This document shows, piece by piece, positions 1-10,279 of a stretch of DNA of 64,000 nucleotides. The stretch is taken from the NCBI GenBank assembly GCA_942490985.1, contig CALNYW010000007.1:206111-270110 (forward strand), given 5' to 3'. The notes below the pieces were generated by a model, which was not told where the DNA came from, ran no database searches, and was given only the letters and a program-made list of their open reading frames with translations. The DNA comes from Thiosocius sp942490985. GTDB taxonomy: Bacteria; Pseudomonadota; Gammaproteobacteria; Chromatiales; Chromatiaceae. Each line of letters opens with the position of its first letter. Positions within the stretch are counted from its first letter, which is position 1. Position numbers and translations under genes: made by a program.

Positions 1-3000
1 CCTTTCCAGAAAACGAATTTCTGACTCGTAGGCCGCAACGGCGATGCTGGCATCCGCATCGGCGTCAGCCACCGAGTATTCGAGGATCAGGCCCCGCAAT
101 GCCTCGATGCGCTCCAGGATATCGGCCGCGACATCTTTGAAGTCGGTGTCAGTGATCGTGATATCACCCACGCTTTCCTCTACGGTGCCGTCGATGTCGA
201 TTGCCAGCAGCTGTTTACGGTTGATACCCACACGCACCTGGCCGTCTACGTTCACCCCTGTGCTCTGCTCGGTGACGGAACTGTCTCGACGGGTCTCAAA
301 GGACACATCTCCGCCGCCAAAGGCGTTGCTGATCGCACTGGCCACTGCCGCCAGCGCCTCGCGCCAAAGGTCCTTGGCGATACCGACACCAGAGGCACTC
401 ACCTCGCCCTGTTCGGCGAACAGTTTGGTGTGACGTACCGATTGCAGATCGGCCTCCGCGCCGACATCGATCTGGCTGTGGTTGCTCGAAACAGCATCGG
501 CGATCGGATCCTGATTGATCGGGATCGCGGTGTTGTTCCAGAGGTTGGTCCGTGCCCTGGTGGACACGCTGCTCACCGGGCTGTCAGGATCGCTGTTCGC
601 TCCAGCGTTGAGATTGATATCGCGCTTAGCCGTTAGCGCTGCGTCACCCACCTCGATGAGATTGCGTGAATTGGCATCGGCGTTGGTATCGCCGGCCGGC
701 GCACCCGCCAGACCGTAGGCATCGACCGCCACCTGGGCGCTCAACGCGGTGTCATTGCGGGCACCCACGTTCAAGTCGCCAAGGCTGGTCAGGATTGCCC
801 CGTTACCGATGTGCACCCTGCTGGTGGTGCTCGCCGATACCGTCGAAGTGGCATCGGGCACGGACACACCCCCAAGCGAATCCATGTTCACCTTGTCGCG
901 CGCGACGACGGCATTGAACGCATCCATTGCGAACATTCCCGGCGCACCGCCGGTGCCGGTCTGCTCTATGGAGGCACCGCTCAAATCGATCAGGGCATCG
1001 CTGCGGACGACGGTTTCGCTGGTGGCCCTGGCCACATCTGCGAACCCACCACCGCCGGCGGCGATGTTCCAGAATTCCGCCCCCGGTTGCCAGTCCTTGG
1101 CGGTGTTGGTCTCGGCATCCAGATCGATTGTGTCAGCCGATATGCGGCTGCTGCCAATCGACACCATGCTGCTGCTTGAGACCTCGTTAAACGTGTTCGC
1201 GCGGCTAAGTCCCAGCAGCAATCCAACACTCAGCGCATCGAGTTTGGTATTGAAGACGCTGTTGTGGGATGCACTCACAGTCAGCGCAGCGACGTCGATT
1301 GACCGACTCTCGTTGCCGTCACCGATGAACGCATCCGTCGTGCTCTCACCGAATGTTTCTGATCTATTGCCACTGGAGGCGACCAAGGCGCCGGCCCCCG
1401 CAATGGTGTCAGCGTAGTTTGTGTCGGTGCCACTGGCATTGATCGTCAAGGAGGCAGCCTTGATGCTGACCCCGTCGCCGATGCCTGCGCTTTGCTCGGT
1501 CTCATAGCTCGATCTTGCGACATTGCTGCCGAGAGCCGCGCCGAGCGCGACGCTGATGCCGGTGACATCGCTGCGCTGATAACTCTTGGTCTGCGCAGCA
1601 AGGCTTACACCGTCCTGCACGGTCAGTGCGCTGCCAGAACCGATCGAGGCCTCGCTACGGCTGTTGTTTTCCGCCGTGGCCGTCGTTGCACTGACACTGC
1701 CGGTCAATGCGCCCCCAGCGGCAACGGCATTGGCTCTCGCAGTAGGACTGTTGCCTGCCTGCGTCTGGCTGCTGCGGATCGTCACCTGCTTCGCATTGCG
1801 CACCTCGGTGTTTTCCCCGAGACGGGCCAGCACTTGATCATCAACCTTGGCCTTCGCAATCGAGATACCGACACTGAGGTTACCCGCCACGCTGAAACCT
1901 TTGGCATCTGCATCCAGTTGTGGCGTTGCGGTGGCGCTGAGATCCAGGTCGCCAGACAGATTCAAGACGCTGTCGTTACCGCCATGGGCCTGTACGACGC
2001 TTGCCTGTTCCACCCGCGCATCGGAACCGTTTCCAGCGGCCAGCAGTCCGCCGGCGGCACCGAGCGTGCGGCTGTGGAGGCGGCCGGACACAAGCGCATT
2101 GATATTCAAACCGCGGGCAGTAACGTCGCTGCCTGCCAGCGTACGGGCGATTACCGTGCTGTTCTTGCGCCCGCGGGCGACCACCGCACCCGCACCGAGC
2201 GCGCCTGCTGCCGCGCCATAGGCATCGATGTCGAGGCTGGTAGCATCGCGCGCCGTTACGCTCACCTGGCGGTCGTTGGCTTGCACGTCGCCGCCCAGGC
2301 TGGCGTTGACCGTGTTGCTGATTTCGCCGACGGCGACCGCCGCACCAATGCCAACCGCACCGACACCGCCGTTGAGGGCAAGGAGCTCGATGGCCCGATC
2401 GCTGTGCGAGACATCTTGCGCCTCGGCCTTCACCAGCACAGCACCGGTGCTGACGAGATCGACACCGTTGGCTACGCCAGCCTCGACATTTGCGGCCACC
2501 TGGGTTACCCCAACCCCGGCGCCGGCACCCAAGCCGGCGCTGATACCAAAACCACCGACCGTGGACTTGGCATGCAGCTTGTCCGTTGCCTGCACGGTGA
2601 TCCCAGCCGCATGGATGCGGCTGTCCGCACCGGCGATCGTGGCCGCCGTGCGGTGGGTATAAGCCGTGGCATCGGTCCCGCGCGCGACCCCGGTCGGGTC
2701 AGCGCGGGTGCTGTTATTGATTTCGGCGCGCTCGCTGGCCGTGAGGACATCGTCGCCGCCGCTCAATTCACTGCCGCGATCGCCCTTGGTGAAATCATCC
2801 GCTGCGGCCAGCGTGCCGCTATCCACCTCGTCGGCACCCTCATCCTTGACGTCGGAGCCAATCAATGTGACCGCCGCCGCGCCACCGATACCGCCGTATA
2901 GGCCGCCGCCGGCCGTCATCGCTAGCGCATCCACCTGCTTGTTACTGGTTGCCGTCACCTCGGTCAGACCCGTGGTGAAGATCTGACTCTGATCGATCCC

Positions 3001-6000
3001 CGCCAACGTCCGCGCCTTTACGATATTGACGCTTGCCCCGGCACCCACACCCGCGCTGCCAAAACCAACACCCAGGGATCCGGCGATGCTGTCGACAGCC
3101 ACGCTATGCAGCGCGGCCACCCGCACACTAGCAGCACGAGTGGCGTTGCTGCCGATCTGCGAGTCGTAGATGCCGGCCTCGGTGGTATCGGTGACCAGGT
3201 TGATGCTGGCCATGCCGGCGATGCCCGCGCCGCCCCCAAGGGCGCCGCTGATGACGATATGGTTGATGCTGGTGTCATTGTCGGCGCCGACCTGCACAGC
3301 ACCGGTGGCCTCCACGGCTTCAGTGCCGCTGGCGTTACGAATCACGGCAGAGGTGTTGCTGTTGCTACTGGCGACCACGAAGCTGCCGCCAACTGCACTG
3401 CCACCACCACCGGCCAGCGCACCACCGACCAGGTACATCGCATTGTCGCTCTCTGCGGCCACCGTCAAGTCTCCGGTGACCACTTTGGTCGCATCCAACC
3501 AGGCCCGGGTGTCGCTCTCGAAGAGGCTCAATATCAGCGTGCCGGCACCGGCCGAGCCGCCGACCGAACCGCCCACGGCAACCGATGACAGTCCCTGCAG
3601 CGCGGTTGCGTTGATCGCCAGCTCGCCGAGCGCGGCGATGCGGCCGCCGCTGGTGAAGGCCCAGGTGCTGCGGTTGATACTGTGTAGGTCTGCACCGGCG
3701 CCCGCCGCGCCGGCGCCGACGGCGACATTACCCAGGAAACTGTTGCCGTAGGCGATGTTGCTGGCGCGTACGTCTACCTGTTGGTTGGCAGCGGCACCCG
3801 CGTTGTCGATATTGATCGCCGCATCCCTGATATAGGCATCGGTGATACCGCCGATAACGTTGATGTTCTCGGCCAGGCCCGCGGCGATCTGGCCCGCGGC
3901 GACGTTGGCGGCAATGGACCCGACGTACTGACTGGATGCGGCATTGACCGCGACACCGGTGACCTCGACGCTGGTTCGGGTGTTCGGGTCAGCCAGGTCG
4001 AGATCGCTGTAGCTGGCAATGTCTACCTGGTCAGCCAGATCAATACCGGCGGTAAGGCCACCGTCTTTCACCGTCAGTTTTTGCCCGACATCCTTGGCCA
4101 GCGCGGTGACCTGTGTAGCGGGACCTGAGATGTGGGCCCGCGTGTAACCCTGGACGTTGTTGATGCCAAGGGTCACGCCGACGCCGGCCGCCTTCACCCC
4201 GATACCGGCGGCGCCGGCCGCCATACGAATACGATCGTCACTCTCTGCGAGGACCCCGACGTTGTGTTCTGCTTTGACCACCGCACCCGCGTCGATGTAG
4301 GCCTCGGTCTGGTTGTCCAAGTGATTGGCTGATGCCGAACCACCAATACCGACGTTGCCGGAGGCGCCGAGTGCAACCGAGATCGTGTCGATGTGGGCAG
4401 CCGAAATCGCTTCAACCTTCGCGTTGCGCACATGCAAATCGGTGCGACTGCCGCTGGTGAAAGCACGCGTAATGTTGCCCACCCGGTTGACCGCTACGCC
4501 GGCCCCGGCGCCTACCGAAGACGAGGCAACAGCCACCGTCCCGGCAATCGATTCAATGGTTGCCGCGCTGCTGGCCTTGACGGTTGTGTCCGCGGTAGCT
4601 GTGCGCTGGGTGACATCGGTCAACCCGGCCTCGGTCAGATCGTGGATCTGGTTGATCGCCACGGAGGCACCGAGCGCGGCTTTGCCGGAGGCCGACACGC
4701 CACCGGCGATAGCGCGGATGGTGGCCTTGTTGTCGGCGATCAGGGATAACTCACCGCCGACGTCGATCAACCGCGACGGGGCGGCGCTATTATCGACCTG
4801 AGCACTAATGGTGTTGCCGATCTCATTGATCGACACCGCGCCCGAAATGGCGAAATTCTGCGATGCGGTAATGGCTGCAGCCAGCGACTGGATCGTGCCA
4901 GCCATGCCGGCGTTGACGACGATCCCTGAAGACGCACGCAGCGCCGCGTTCCAGACCCCCGCCTCGATGCGGTTGGCGATGTCATTGATCGAGACCCCGG
5001 CACCGACCCCGCCTTTACCCCCAAGTGCCACAGCACCAGCGATGGAGGTGAAATCGGTGGTGTCGGTCGCGGTTACACTGAGCTCGCCACTGTCAGCGAT
5101 GCGTCCGTTTATCTCAGCGTTGCGCACGCTCGCCTCAGTGACGCCACTGCTGGCGTTGTTGGTCACCTGGCCGGCAACGGTAATCCCCTTGGCACTCGGC
5201 ACGCCGGCACCCCCCGCGGCCAACGCCCAGATCTCACCCTGGGTGGTCGCCTTGAGCGCGATCGCACTACGGACGTCTACCTGTGCGTCATTGATGCTGG
5301 CGAGGGTCTCGCCGCCGAGTTCGTTTTCGGAGTACGAACCGGCCAGCCCAGCCGAGTTTTTCCCGCTGCTCGCGTAGGCCACGGTGCCGGACAGGGAGCG
5401 GATACGACTGTCGCGCAATGCAGCCAAACCGAGGCCATCCACGATCAGATCCGCGCTATCACCCACGTAAGCGCTGACGTCCGCAGCGATGTCGTTGAGT
5501 GAGACGTCGCCAGACACCGCAAGACCGTACTTGCCCTTACCCTTTGGCGCATCCTTGCCACTGCCGCCACCGCTCGAACCGGTCGCTGTGGCGGATGCGA
5601 TACTGAAGCTGTCGATGTCGCTGTCATCCACCGCATCCAGGCTGACCTCGGCGGCCCGCAACTGCCCTGCGCCCTTGGTGTCACCGTCGCGGTCGGCAAT
5701 GAAGGCATCAGTAGCGGTATCGACGCTGAGCAGCGAAATAGACATACCAACGCCCGCGTTGCCACCAGACAGGGTGGCGCCAGCGATGAGGAGCCCATTG
5801 GCATCGGTTCTGGCATCGATATCGATGTTCCCCGCCACGTCCACCACCGCGCCCGATTCGATACCGGCAGCGGCTGTGCCGCTCAGCACGGTATGGGCCA
5901 GCGTGCCGCTTACGCCGATGTTGTCGACCTTGGCGCCTGACTTGTTCAACTGGATGAGCCGCTCGCGGGTCTGTGCATCGAGACTCAGGCTGCTCGCGTC

Positions 6001-9000
6001 GAGTTGGGTCCCGTCATCGATCCAGGCCAGTGCGTCGGCTTCGATCTTGATAAAGCCGGCTGCACCACCCAGACCATTGCTGCTTGGGCGCTTACCCAGC
6101 AGCCGGTTGATCAGCGGAAACGGCACCTTGGCACCCGCGGCCTGGACGAAGTTGATGTCGTTGGCCGCCACCAGTGAAACTGCCCCGGCGCCGCCTTGCT
6201 GGTTGATCGCAGCATCTTCCCCGATCCAGGTGCTGGCGCTGTTATCGAGATCGATGACGTCGACCGCCGCTGCCAGGCTGAATTTCGAGCCTTTGCTGTC
6301 GTTGAAGGCAAAGTTGGTGAACAGGAAGTTATCCAGGCCGCCGGTCAGATGATTGAGCACATCTTCCAGGCTGGACCAGTCGATCTGCCACGGGTAGGCG
6401 AGCCCTGTCTCTGCCTGCATCGTCAGCAGGCCATCGGCATCGAGGCTCGCACCATCGCCAATGAACGCTTCGACCACATTGTTGTAGTCGCCAATGGCCA
6501 CCGCGCCGCCAAGACCAACGCCGTCGGACTTGGCCAATGTCACTGCACCCAGATTGAAATCGTCGGCGAGCTTGGCCTTTACATCGACCGCCCCATCCAC
6601 CGTGACCCTGGCGCCGGGCTGGATCGCTGCGCGAACGGTGTTGTCCGTATTCGCCATAGCCAGCGTCCCACCCAGGTTCAGCTTGCCCGATCTGATTCCC
6701 GGGAACAGGAAGTTGGCGATACCCGCCCCTTTGCTGGTGAACTGACCCAGCACGGCGGTAGCGCCCTGTCGTTGCAGACCGGCAACACTGTTGTTGAGCT
6801 TGGTGCTGAAGCTGCTTGTACTGCCGTTTGACGTCGCAGAGGCATTGGTGATGTTCTGTTCGACGTCATGGTCTGCCGTGATGCTTAGCTTGCCGGTCAC
6901 GTTGGCCTGGCCGCCGAGCAATGTCTCGGTGATGGTCTCCAGATTATTCATCGCCACCGCCATGGCCGCGGAGCTGGCACCCCTCTCCGTCGCCGTGGCC
7001 TGGGTGGTGATATCCAAGTTGGTCGTGGTCGCCAGGTTGATGCTGTTGGCCTTCATCAGCACCGCGTCGCCCGTGTTCACACGTGTTTCACCGTAGACGT
7101 CACTCTGTGCCCAGGTGGCGGCGATGGGCTTGTTGGTGGCGGCCGAATCCGCCTGAACCTGCACCACATTGTTCGTGGTAGCGGTAAGCGACAGTTCACC
7201 GCCCAGTGCTGACAGCTGCGAGCCCCCGATGACCCGGGTGTTGGCCTCGGCAGCCGAGTAGCCGTAGCCCACCGCAACGGCATAGAAGCTGGTCAGGCTC
7301 TTGGCCTTTGACGTCGCCTCGGCATCGACGTTGATATTTCCGGCGGCGGTCAGCTCACTGCTGTCTAGCGTCACCCCCGCCTGACTGGCAGAGAAGGACA
7401 CAAACGGCGTCGCATCGAAGGGATTGACGAAATCCAACAGATCCTCAAGATCGATCGCACCCGAAGGATCTTCCACCGCCGGCAGCAAGGAGGTATCGGC
7501 GATGGCCTTGATATCGATATGGCGTCCCTGCAGAACACTATCGCTGATGTCGATGCGTGCCGTTGCCTGCTTGTCAAAACCCAAGCGATCGCTGCCCTGT
7601 GCAACAAGTTCGATATCTCGGCCTTTGACGGTGGCGCCAGCCAGGGTGATTTGACTGAGCGGCGTTTCCAACAAGCCATCGACGACCGTGCTGAGCGTTG
7701 AGGAACCGTCTGCGTCGATAACACCCGACAACAGGTCACCCAGCCAACTGGATACCGTGGTGCTGCCCGGGACGTCGGTCGGGCTGACATCTGCGTTGAG
7801 CGTGATATCCCCGGCGGCATAGCTGGCGCCGCCACCGCTATCGGCATGGGAAAGCAGCATGCTGCCATCCAGTAGTTCGATGGCCGGTGCCGTCAGCGTC
7901 AGGTTGCCCGAATCACCGGACGAAAGGTTATTGATGTGCGCGTCACGCGCAGTCTGCCCGGCGTTGACAACGACCTGCCGGGTCGAGACCACAACGTCCA
8001 CATCAATAGTGATCTTCTGCGCGGCCTCGAGCGTCAGACTGCCCGCATTCCAGCTGATTCCGTCACTGCTGGCGGCGGAGTCCGCGCGCAGCAAATCATT
8101 GTCGATGGTTAGATTGGGAGGATCGATCAACACGTCGCCGGGCGTCCCATTCGGCGCATCCGCGAGCAGGCTACCGCCGCTCAGAATGACCGTATCCATC
8201 GCGCTCAGCTCGGCAAAACCACCATCGCCCTGCGCCGATCCGGCATCCAGCGTGGCACTATCCGCAATCCGGGTACTTTGCTGCGCGAGTACCACCACCT
8301 CGCCGCCGTCGGAATCGACGCCTCGACCACGGGCCGATAACCGCGCATCACCAACAAGTTCAATATCGCCACCCGCACGCAGCTGCACGGCCCCGGCATC
8401 GACACCGTCAGTGCCATCGGCCTGCACGCTGCCGGTGACACGCGCATCGCTCGACGCGAGCAGCCAGATCTCGCCATTGCGCTCGACGAGATCAGCACCT
8501 GTCTCGAGCCCATCGGTGTTCAGGGGGTTGGCAAGCGCATTACCCGCCGTCGGCCCGGGCAGGCTGTTCAGATCGCCGGCAATGACGATGCTGCCCGCCT
8601 GCAAACGCATATCGCCTTGCGCATTCACCTGACCCTGAATGTCGACCACGGCATCGGGATTGACCGGCGCGGTGCCTCGCAGCAATTGCTCGGTGGCCAC
8701 TGCAGAAGGATTACCCGCCGCGTCGAAGAACCCATTCATGAACTGCGGCGTCGGCGTGGTCACGCTGAGCGCGCCGACGTTGACGACCCCGCTGGCGCCA
8801 ACCACCATGCCATGCGGATTGGCAAAGAACACGTTGCCGCCGACTCGCCCGTTCTGCAGCGCGTTCAGCGTGCCGTCGATGCGGGTGCCTTTGTCATGCA
8901 CCAGGTTGAGCAGGTTACGGGCCGCATCGGGCACATGCAGGTTGACCGTATTGCCCGGGTTAACGTCAAAGCGGCTGAAAGAATTGAATGCGTTACGGCC

Positions 9001-9174
9001 GTTTACTGTCTGGGTCGTCACGTCGGTCACATTGCCCTGCACCTGAAGCTGCGTCTGGGTGCGTCCGTCGACCACGATCTGCCCTGCGGCCAAAACCAGG
9101 TTTGAACCAATCAGGCAATGCGCTGTAACCACTGCGATCAATCGGGCCAGGAACGTCGAGTGGGTGTTGGACAT
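1..9174 (-). CDS. Giant LktA-family filamentous adhesin (TpsA-like), C-terminus outside window
   Basis: Secreted two-partner-secretion adhesin or leukotoxin, expected to be exported through a TpsB pore and to lie on the cell surface. The frame is open without a stop from the ATG at 9174 to the window edge (3,058 codons). AGGAA precedes the start by 9 bases. Residues 1-30 form a signal peptide ending in VLAA. The TPS domain follows, with ANPHGMVVG near residues 118-126, equivalent to the NPNGI motif of filamentous haemagglutinin. The rest is Gly/Ala/Asp/Thr-rich beta-helix repeats. It is collinear with the second adhesin (10280-23805), including an acidic insertion near 2640-2890 and an alpha-helical stretch at the window edge. 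It lies 32 bp downstream of an Skp-like gene on the same strand. No TpsB gene is visible. The family assignment is firm; the target is unknown. Confidence 0.88.
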   Translation of the reverse strand, partial: MSNTHSTFLARLIAVVTAHCLIGSNLVLAAGQIVVDGRTQTQLQVQGNVTDVTTQTVNGRNAFNSFSRFDVNPGNTVNLHVPDAARNLLNLVHDKGTRIDGTLNALQNGRVGGNVFFANPHGMVVGASGVVNVGALSVTTPTPQFMNGFFDAAGNPSAVATEQLLRGTAPVNPDAVVDIQGQVNAQGDMRLQAGSIVIAGDLNSLPGPTAGNALANPLNTDGLETGADLVERNGEIWLLASSDARVTGSVQADGTDGVDAGAVQLRAGGDIELVGDARLSARGRGVDSDGGEVVVLAQQSTRIADSATLDAGSAQGDGGFAELSAMDTVILSGGSLLADAPNGTPGDVLIDPPNLTIDNDLLRADSAASSDGISWNAGSLTLEAAQKITIDVDVVVSTRQVVVNAGQTARDAHINNLSSGDSGNLTLTAPAIELLDGSMLLSHADSGGGASYAAGDITLNADVSPTDVPGSTTVSSWLGDLLSGVIDADGSSTLSTVVDGLLETPLSQITLAGATVKGRDIELVAQGSDRLGFDKQATARIDISDSVLQGRHIDIKAIADTSLLPAVEDPSGAIDLEDLLDFVNPFDATPFVSFSASQAGVTLDSSELTAAGNINVDAEATSKAKSLTSFYAVAVGYGYSAAEANTRVIGGSQLSALGGELSLTATTNNVVQVQADSAATNKPIAATWAQSDVYGETRVNTGDAVLMKANSINLATTTNLDITTQATATERGASSAAMAVAMNNLETITETLLGGQANVTGKLSITADHDVEQNITNASATSNGSTSSFSTKLNNSVAGLQRQGATAVLGQFTSKGAGIANFLFPGIRSGKLNLGGTLAMANTDNTVRAAIQPGARVTVDGAVDVKAKLADDFNLGAVTLAKSDGVGLGGAVAIGDYNNVVEAFIGDGASLDADGLLTMQAETGLAYPWQIDWSSLEDVLNHLTGGLDNFLFTNFAFNDSKGSKFSLAAAVDVIDLDNSASTWIGEDAAINQQGGAGAVSLVAANDINFVQAAGAKVPFPLINRLLGKRPSSNGLGGAAGFIKIEADALAWIDDGTQLDASSLSLDAQTRERLIQLNKSGAKVDNIGVSGTLAHTVLSGTAAAGIESGAVVDVAGNIDIDARTDANGLLIAGATLSGGNAGVGMSISLLSVDTATDAFIADRDGDTKGAGQLRAAEVSLDAVDDSDIDSFSIASATATGSSGGGSGKDAPKGKGKYGLAVSGDVSLNDIAADVSAYVGDSADLIVDGLGLAALRDSRIRSLSGTVAYASSGKNSAGLAGSYSENELGGETLASINDAQVDVRSAIALKATTQGEIWALAAGGAGVPSAKGITVAGQVTNNASSGVTEASVRNAEINGRIADSGELSVTATDTTDFTSIAGAVALGGKGGVGAGVSINDIANRIEAGVWNAALRASSGIVVNAGMAGTIQSLAAAITASQNFAISGAVSINEIGNTISAQVDNSAAPSRLIDVGGELSLIADNKATIRAIAGGVSASGKAALGASVAINQIHDLTEAGLTDVTQRTATADTTVKASSAATIESIAGTVAVASSSVGAGAGVAVNRVGNITRAFTSGSRTDLHVRNAKVEAISAAHIDTISVALGASGNVGIGGSASANHLDNQTEAYIDAGAVVKAEHNVGVLAESDDRIRMAAGAAGIGVKAAGVGVTLGINNVQGYTRAHISGPATQVTALAKDVGQKLTVKDGGLTAGIDLADQVDIASYSDLDLADPNTRTSVEVTGVAVNAASSQYVGSIAANVAAGQIAAGLAENINVIGGITDAYIRDAAINIDNAGAAANQQVDVRASNIAYGNSFLGNVAVGAGAAGAGADLHSINRSTWAFTSGGRIAALGELAINATALQGLSSVAVGGSVGGSAGAGTLILSLFESDTRAWLDATKVVTGDLTVAAESDNAMYLVGGALAGGGGSAVGGSFVVASSNSNTSAVIRNASGTEAVEATGAVQVGADNDTSINHIVISGALGGGAGIAGMASINLVTDTTEAGIYDSQIGSNATRAASVRVAALHSVAVDSIAGSLGVGFGSAGVGAGASVNIVKARTLAGIDQSQIFTTGLTEVTATSNKQVDALAMTAGGGLYGGIGGAAAVTLIGSDVKDEGADEVDSGTLAAADDFTKGDRGSELSGGDDVLTASERAEINNSTRADPTGVARGTDATAYTHRTAATIAGADSRIHAAGITVQATDKLHAKSTVGGFGISAGLGAGAGVGVTQVAANVEAGVANGVDLVSTGAVLVKAEAQDVSHSDRAIELLALNGGVGAVGIGAAVAVGEISNTVNASLGGDVQANDRQVSVTARDATSLDIDAYGAAAGALGAGAVVARGRKNSTVIARTLAGSDVTARGLNINALVSGRLHSRTLGAAGGLLAAGNGSDARVEQASVVQAHGGNDSVLNLSGDLDLSATATPQLDADAKGFSVAGNLSVGISIAKAKVDDQVLARLGENTEVRNAKQVTIRSSQTQAGNSPTARANAVAAGGALTGSVSATTATAENNSRSEASIGSGSALTVQDGVSLAAQTKSYQRSDVTGISVALGAALGSNVARSSYETEQSAGIGDGVSIKAASLTINASGTDTNYADTIAGAGALVASSGNRSETFGESTTDAFIGDGNESRSIDVAALTVSASHNSVFNTKLDALSVGLLLGLSRANTFNEVSSSSMVSIGSSRISADTIDLDAETNTAKDWQPGAEFWNIAAGGGGFADVARATSETVVRSDALIDLSGASIEQTGTGGAPGMFAMDAFNAVVARDKVNMDSLGGVSVPDATSTVSASTTSRVHIGNGAILTSLGDLNVGARNDTALSAQVAVDAYGLAGAPAGDTNADANSRNLIEVGDAALTAKRDINLNAGANSDPDSPVSSVSTRARTNLWNNTAIPINQDPIADAVSSNHSQIDVGAEADLQSVRHTKLFAEQGEVSASGVGIAKDLWREALAAVASAISNAFGGGDVSFETRRDSSVTEQSTGVNVDGQVRVGINRKQLLAIDIDGTVEESVGDITITDTDFKDVAADILERIEALRGLILEYSVADADADASIAVAAYESEIRFLER

Positions 9175-9206
9175 AGTGGGGGGTTCCTGGCAGAAAACGC
9201 GTGGCG

Positions 9207-9779
9207 TTATTGATTTTGTTGGTCGCCGACCGGCGGCGAATCGGATCGGTCGAGTTCGGCAATCACGGCGTCGGTAATGTCCGCCCCCGCGTCTATATAG
9301 AGCATTCCCGGCTGCTGAATCAGCAGTACCGAATAACCGCGCGCCTTCACGACCCGCTCGGCAACCGGTTGCACTTCCTGCTTGAATGCCAGAACCGACT
9401 GCACCTTTACCTGTTCGGCTGCTTGCTGCGCCTGGCTGATGGCCTGCTGCAATTGCGTATCCATGCGCGCGTTGAGTTCGCCCAGCTGCGCCTTCTGATC
9501 ATCCGAAGGTGCATCACCAAGCGCGTCTTGCTGGGCTTGAAACTGGTCGCGCAGATCATCACGCAGCCGCGTCAGCTTGGCTGACTCCTGGTCAGCGTAG
9601 GCCTGCACGCGGGCAGCAATCTCCTCATCCCTGCCGACAGCTTCGGCGACACGATCGAGGTCGATCACGGCAACAAGACCGGAAGGCGGCGCCATCGGTG
9701 CCGTTGGTCTTTCGCAGGCAGCGGTTAGGCTAACGACGACCAGAAGCGCCAGGCGAAGAGCGATCCTCGACCCGGTCAT
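9207..9779 (-). CDS. OmpH/Skp-family periplasmic chaperone-like lipoprotein
   Basis: Skp/OmpH proteins are periplasmic chaperones that hold unfolded outer-membrane or secreted proteins. The product (about 190 aa) starts at the ATG at 9779, giving MTGSRIALRLALL and a lipobox-like LTAAC near residue 22, so it is probably a lipoprotein; a TTG at 9794 is an alternative. The body has the family's pattern: a short beta segment (GLVAVIDLDRVAEAV), a long charged helical hairpin rich in Gln and Ala, then a C-terminal VQPVAERVVKARGYSVLL strand-helix. The gene sits between two giant adhesin genes, 32 bp upstream of one of them. That spacing suggests co-transcription and a dedicated role in keeping the adhesin export-competent; this role is inference. 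Confidence 0.7.
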   Translation of the reverse strand: MTGSRIALRLALLVVVSLTAACERPTAPMAPPSGLVAVIDLDRVAEAVGRDEEIAARVQAYADQESAKLTRLRDDLRDQFQAQQDALGDAPSDDQKAQLGELNARMDTQLQQAISQAQQAAEQVKVQSVLAFKQEVQPVAERVVKARGYSVLLIQQPGMLYIDAGADITDAVIAELDRSDSPPVGDQQNQ

Positions 9780-10279
9780 GACAGGGATTTCCAAGAGTGA
9801 ACCACGCGGTTACGACAAATGCGCCGTGCGCAGCAGTGAGATCGAAGCAAGCGGTCTGCGTCCCGCAGAACGATACTGGGTCGTCATCGTAACGTCCGTG
9901 CTGGGGTCCATGTCGTTGTCCGTCAGTTGCGCGACCAGACACATACTAGTCAAAAAACGACATTAAGGGTCAGTTTGACGGAAAAATCTTGCTCGGCTCA
10001 ACAGCCGCCTACTCTCTTCCGCTACTCTGCTTACAGTGCCACAACTGACAAGCCGGGCGCTTAGCGCGGGGAAGCATGCTGATTCGCGAGAAACGGCAAA
10101 AACCACTCCAGATCTACTAAGCCCAGAAAAGCAGAGACTTGCCTGGCCAACAGTGGCGACTTGATCGAACCAAGTGTAAAGATTCCTGACAAGCACTCGC
10201 GGACCGGGATCGTAAGGTGTCGGGAATCCTATGCGGCGCAGTGGCGCAGGATCCGAGTCTAAAGAACCAAGCAGATGCG
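9780..10279. other. Intergenic region between adhesin 2 and the Skp-like gene
   Basis: About 500 bases without a supported gene. It should hold the 3' end of the adhesin-2 transcript and the promoter of the Skp-adhesin-1 unit on the minus strand. I see no clear terminator hairpin with a T-run. The short open frames here lack ribosome sites and family resemblance. Confidence 0.5.

Noticed and set aside
1492..2901. A 469-codon plus-strand frame and several like it up to 9 kb
   Set aside because: All mirror the adhesin-1 frame on the minus strand and show no motifs, signal peptides or ribosome sites.
9963..10196. A 77-codon minus-strand frame between the adhesin genes
   Set aside because: No Shine-Dalgarno sequence, no domain, mixed composition.
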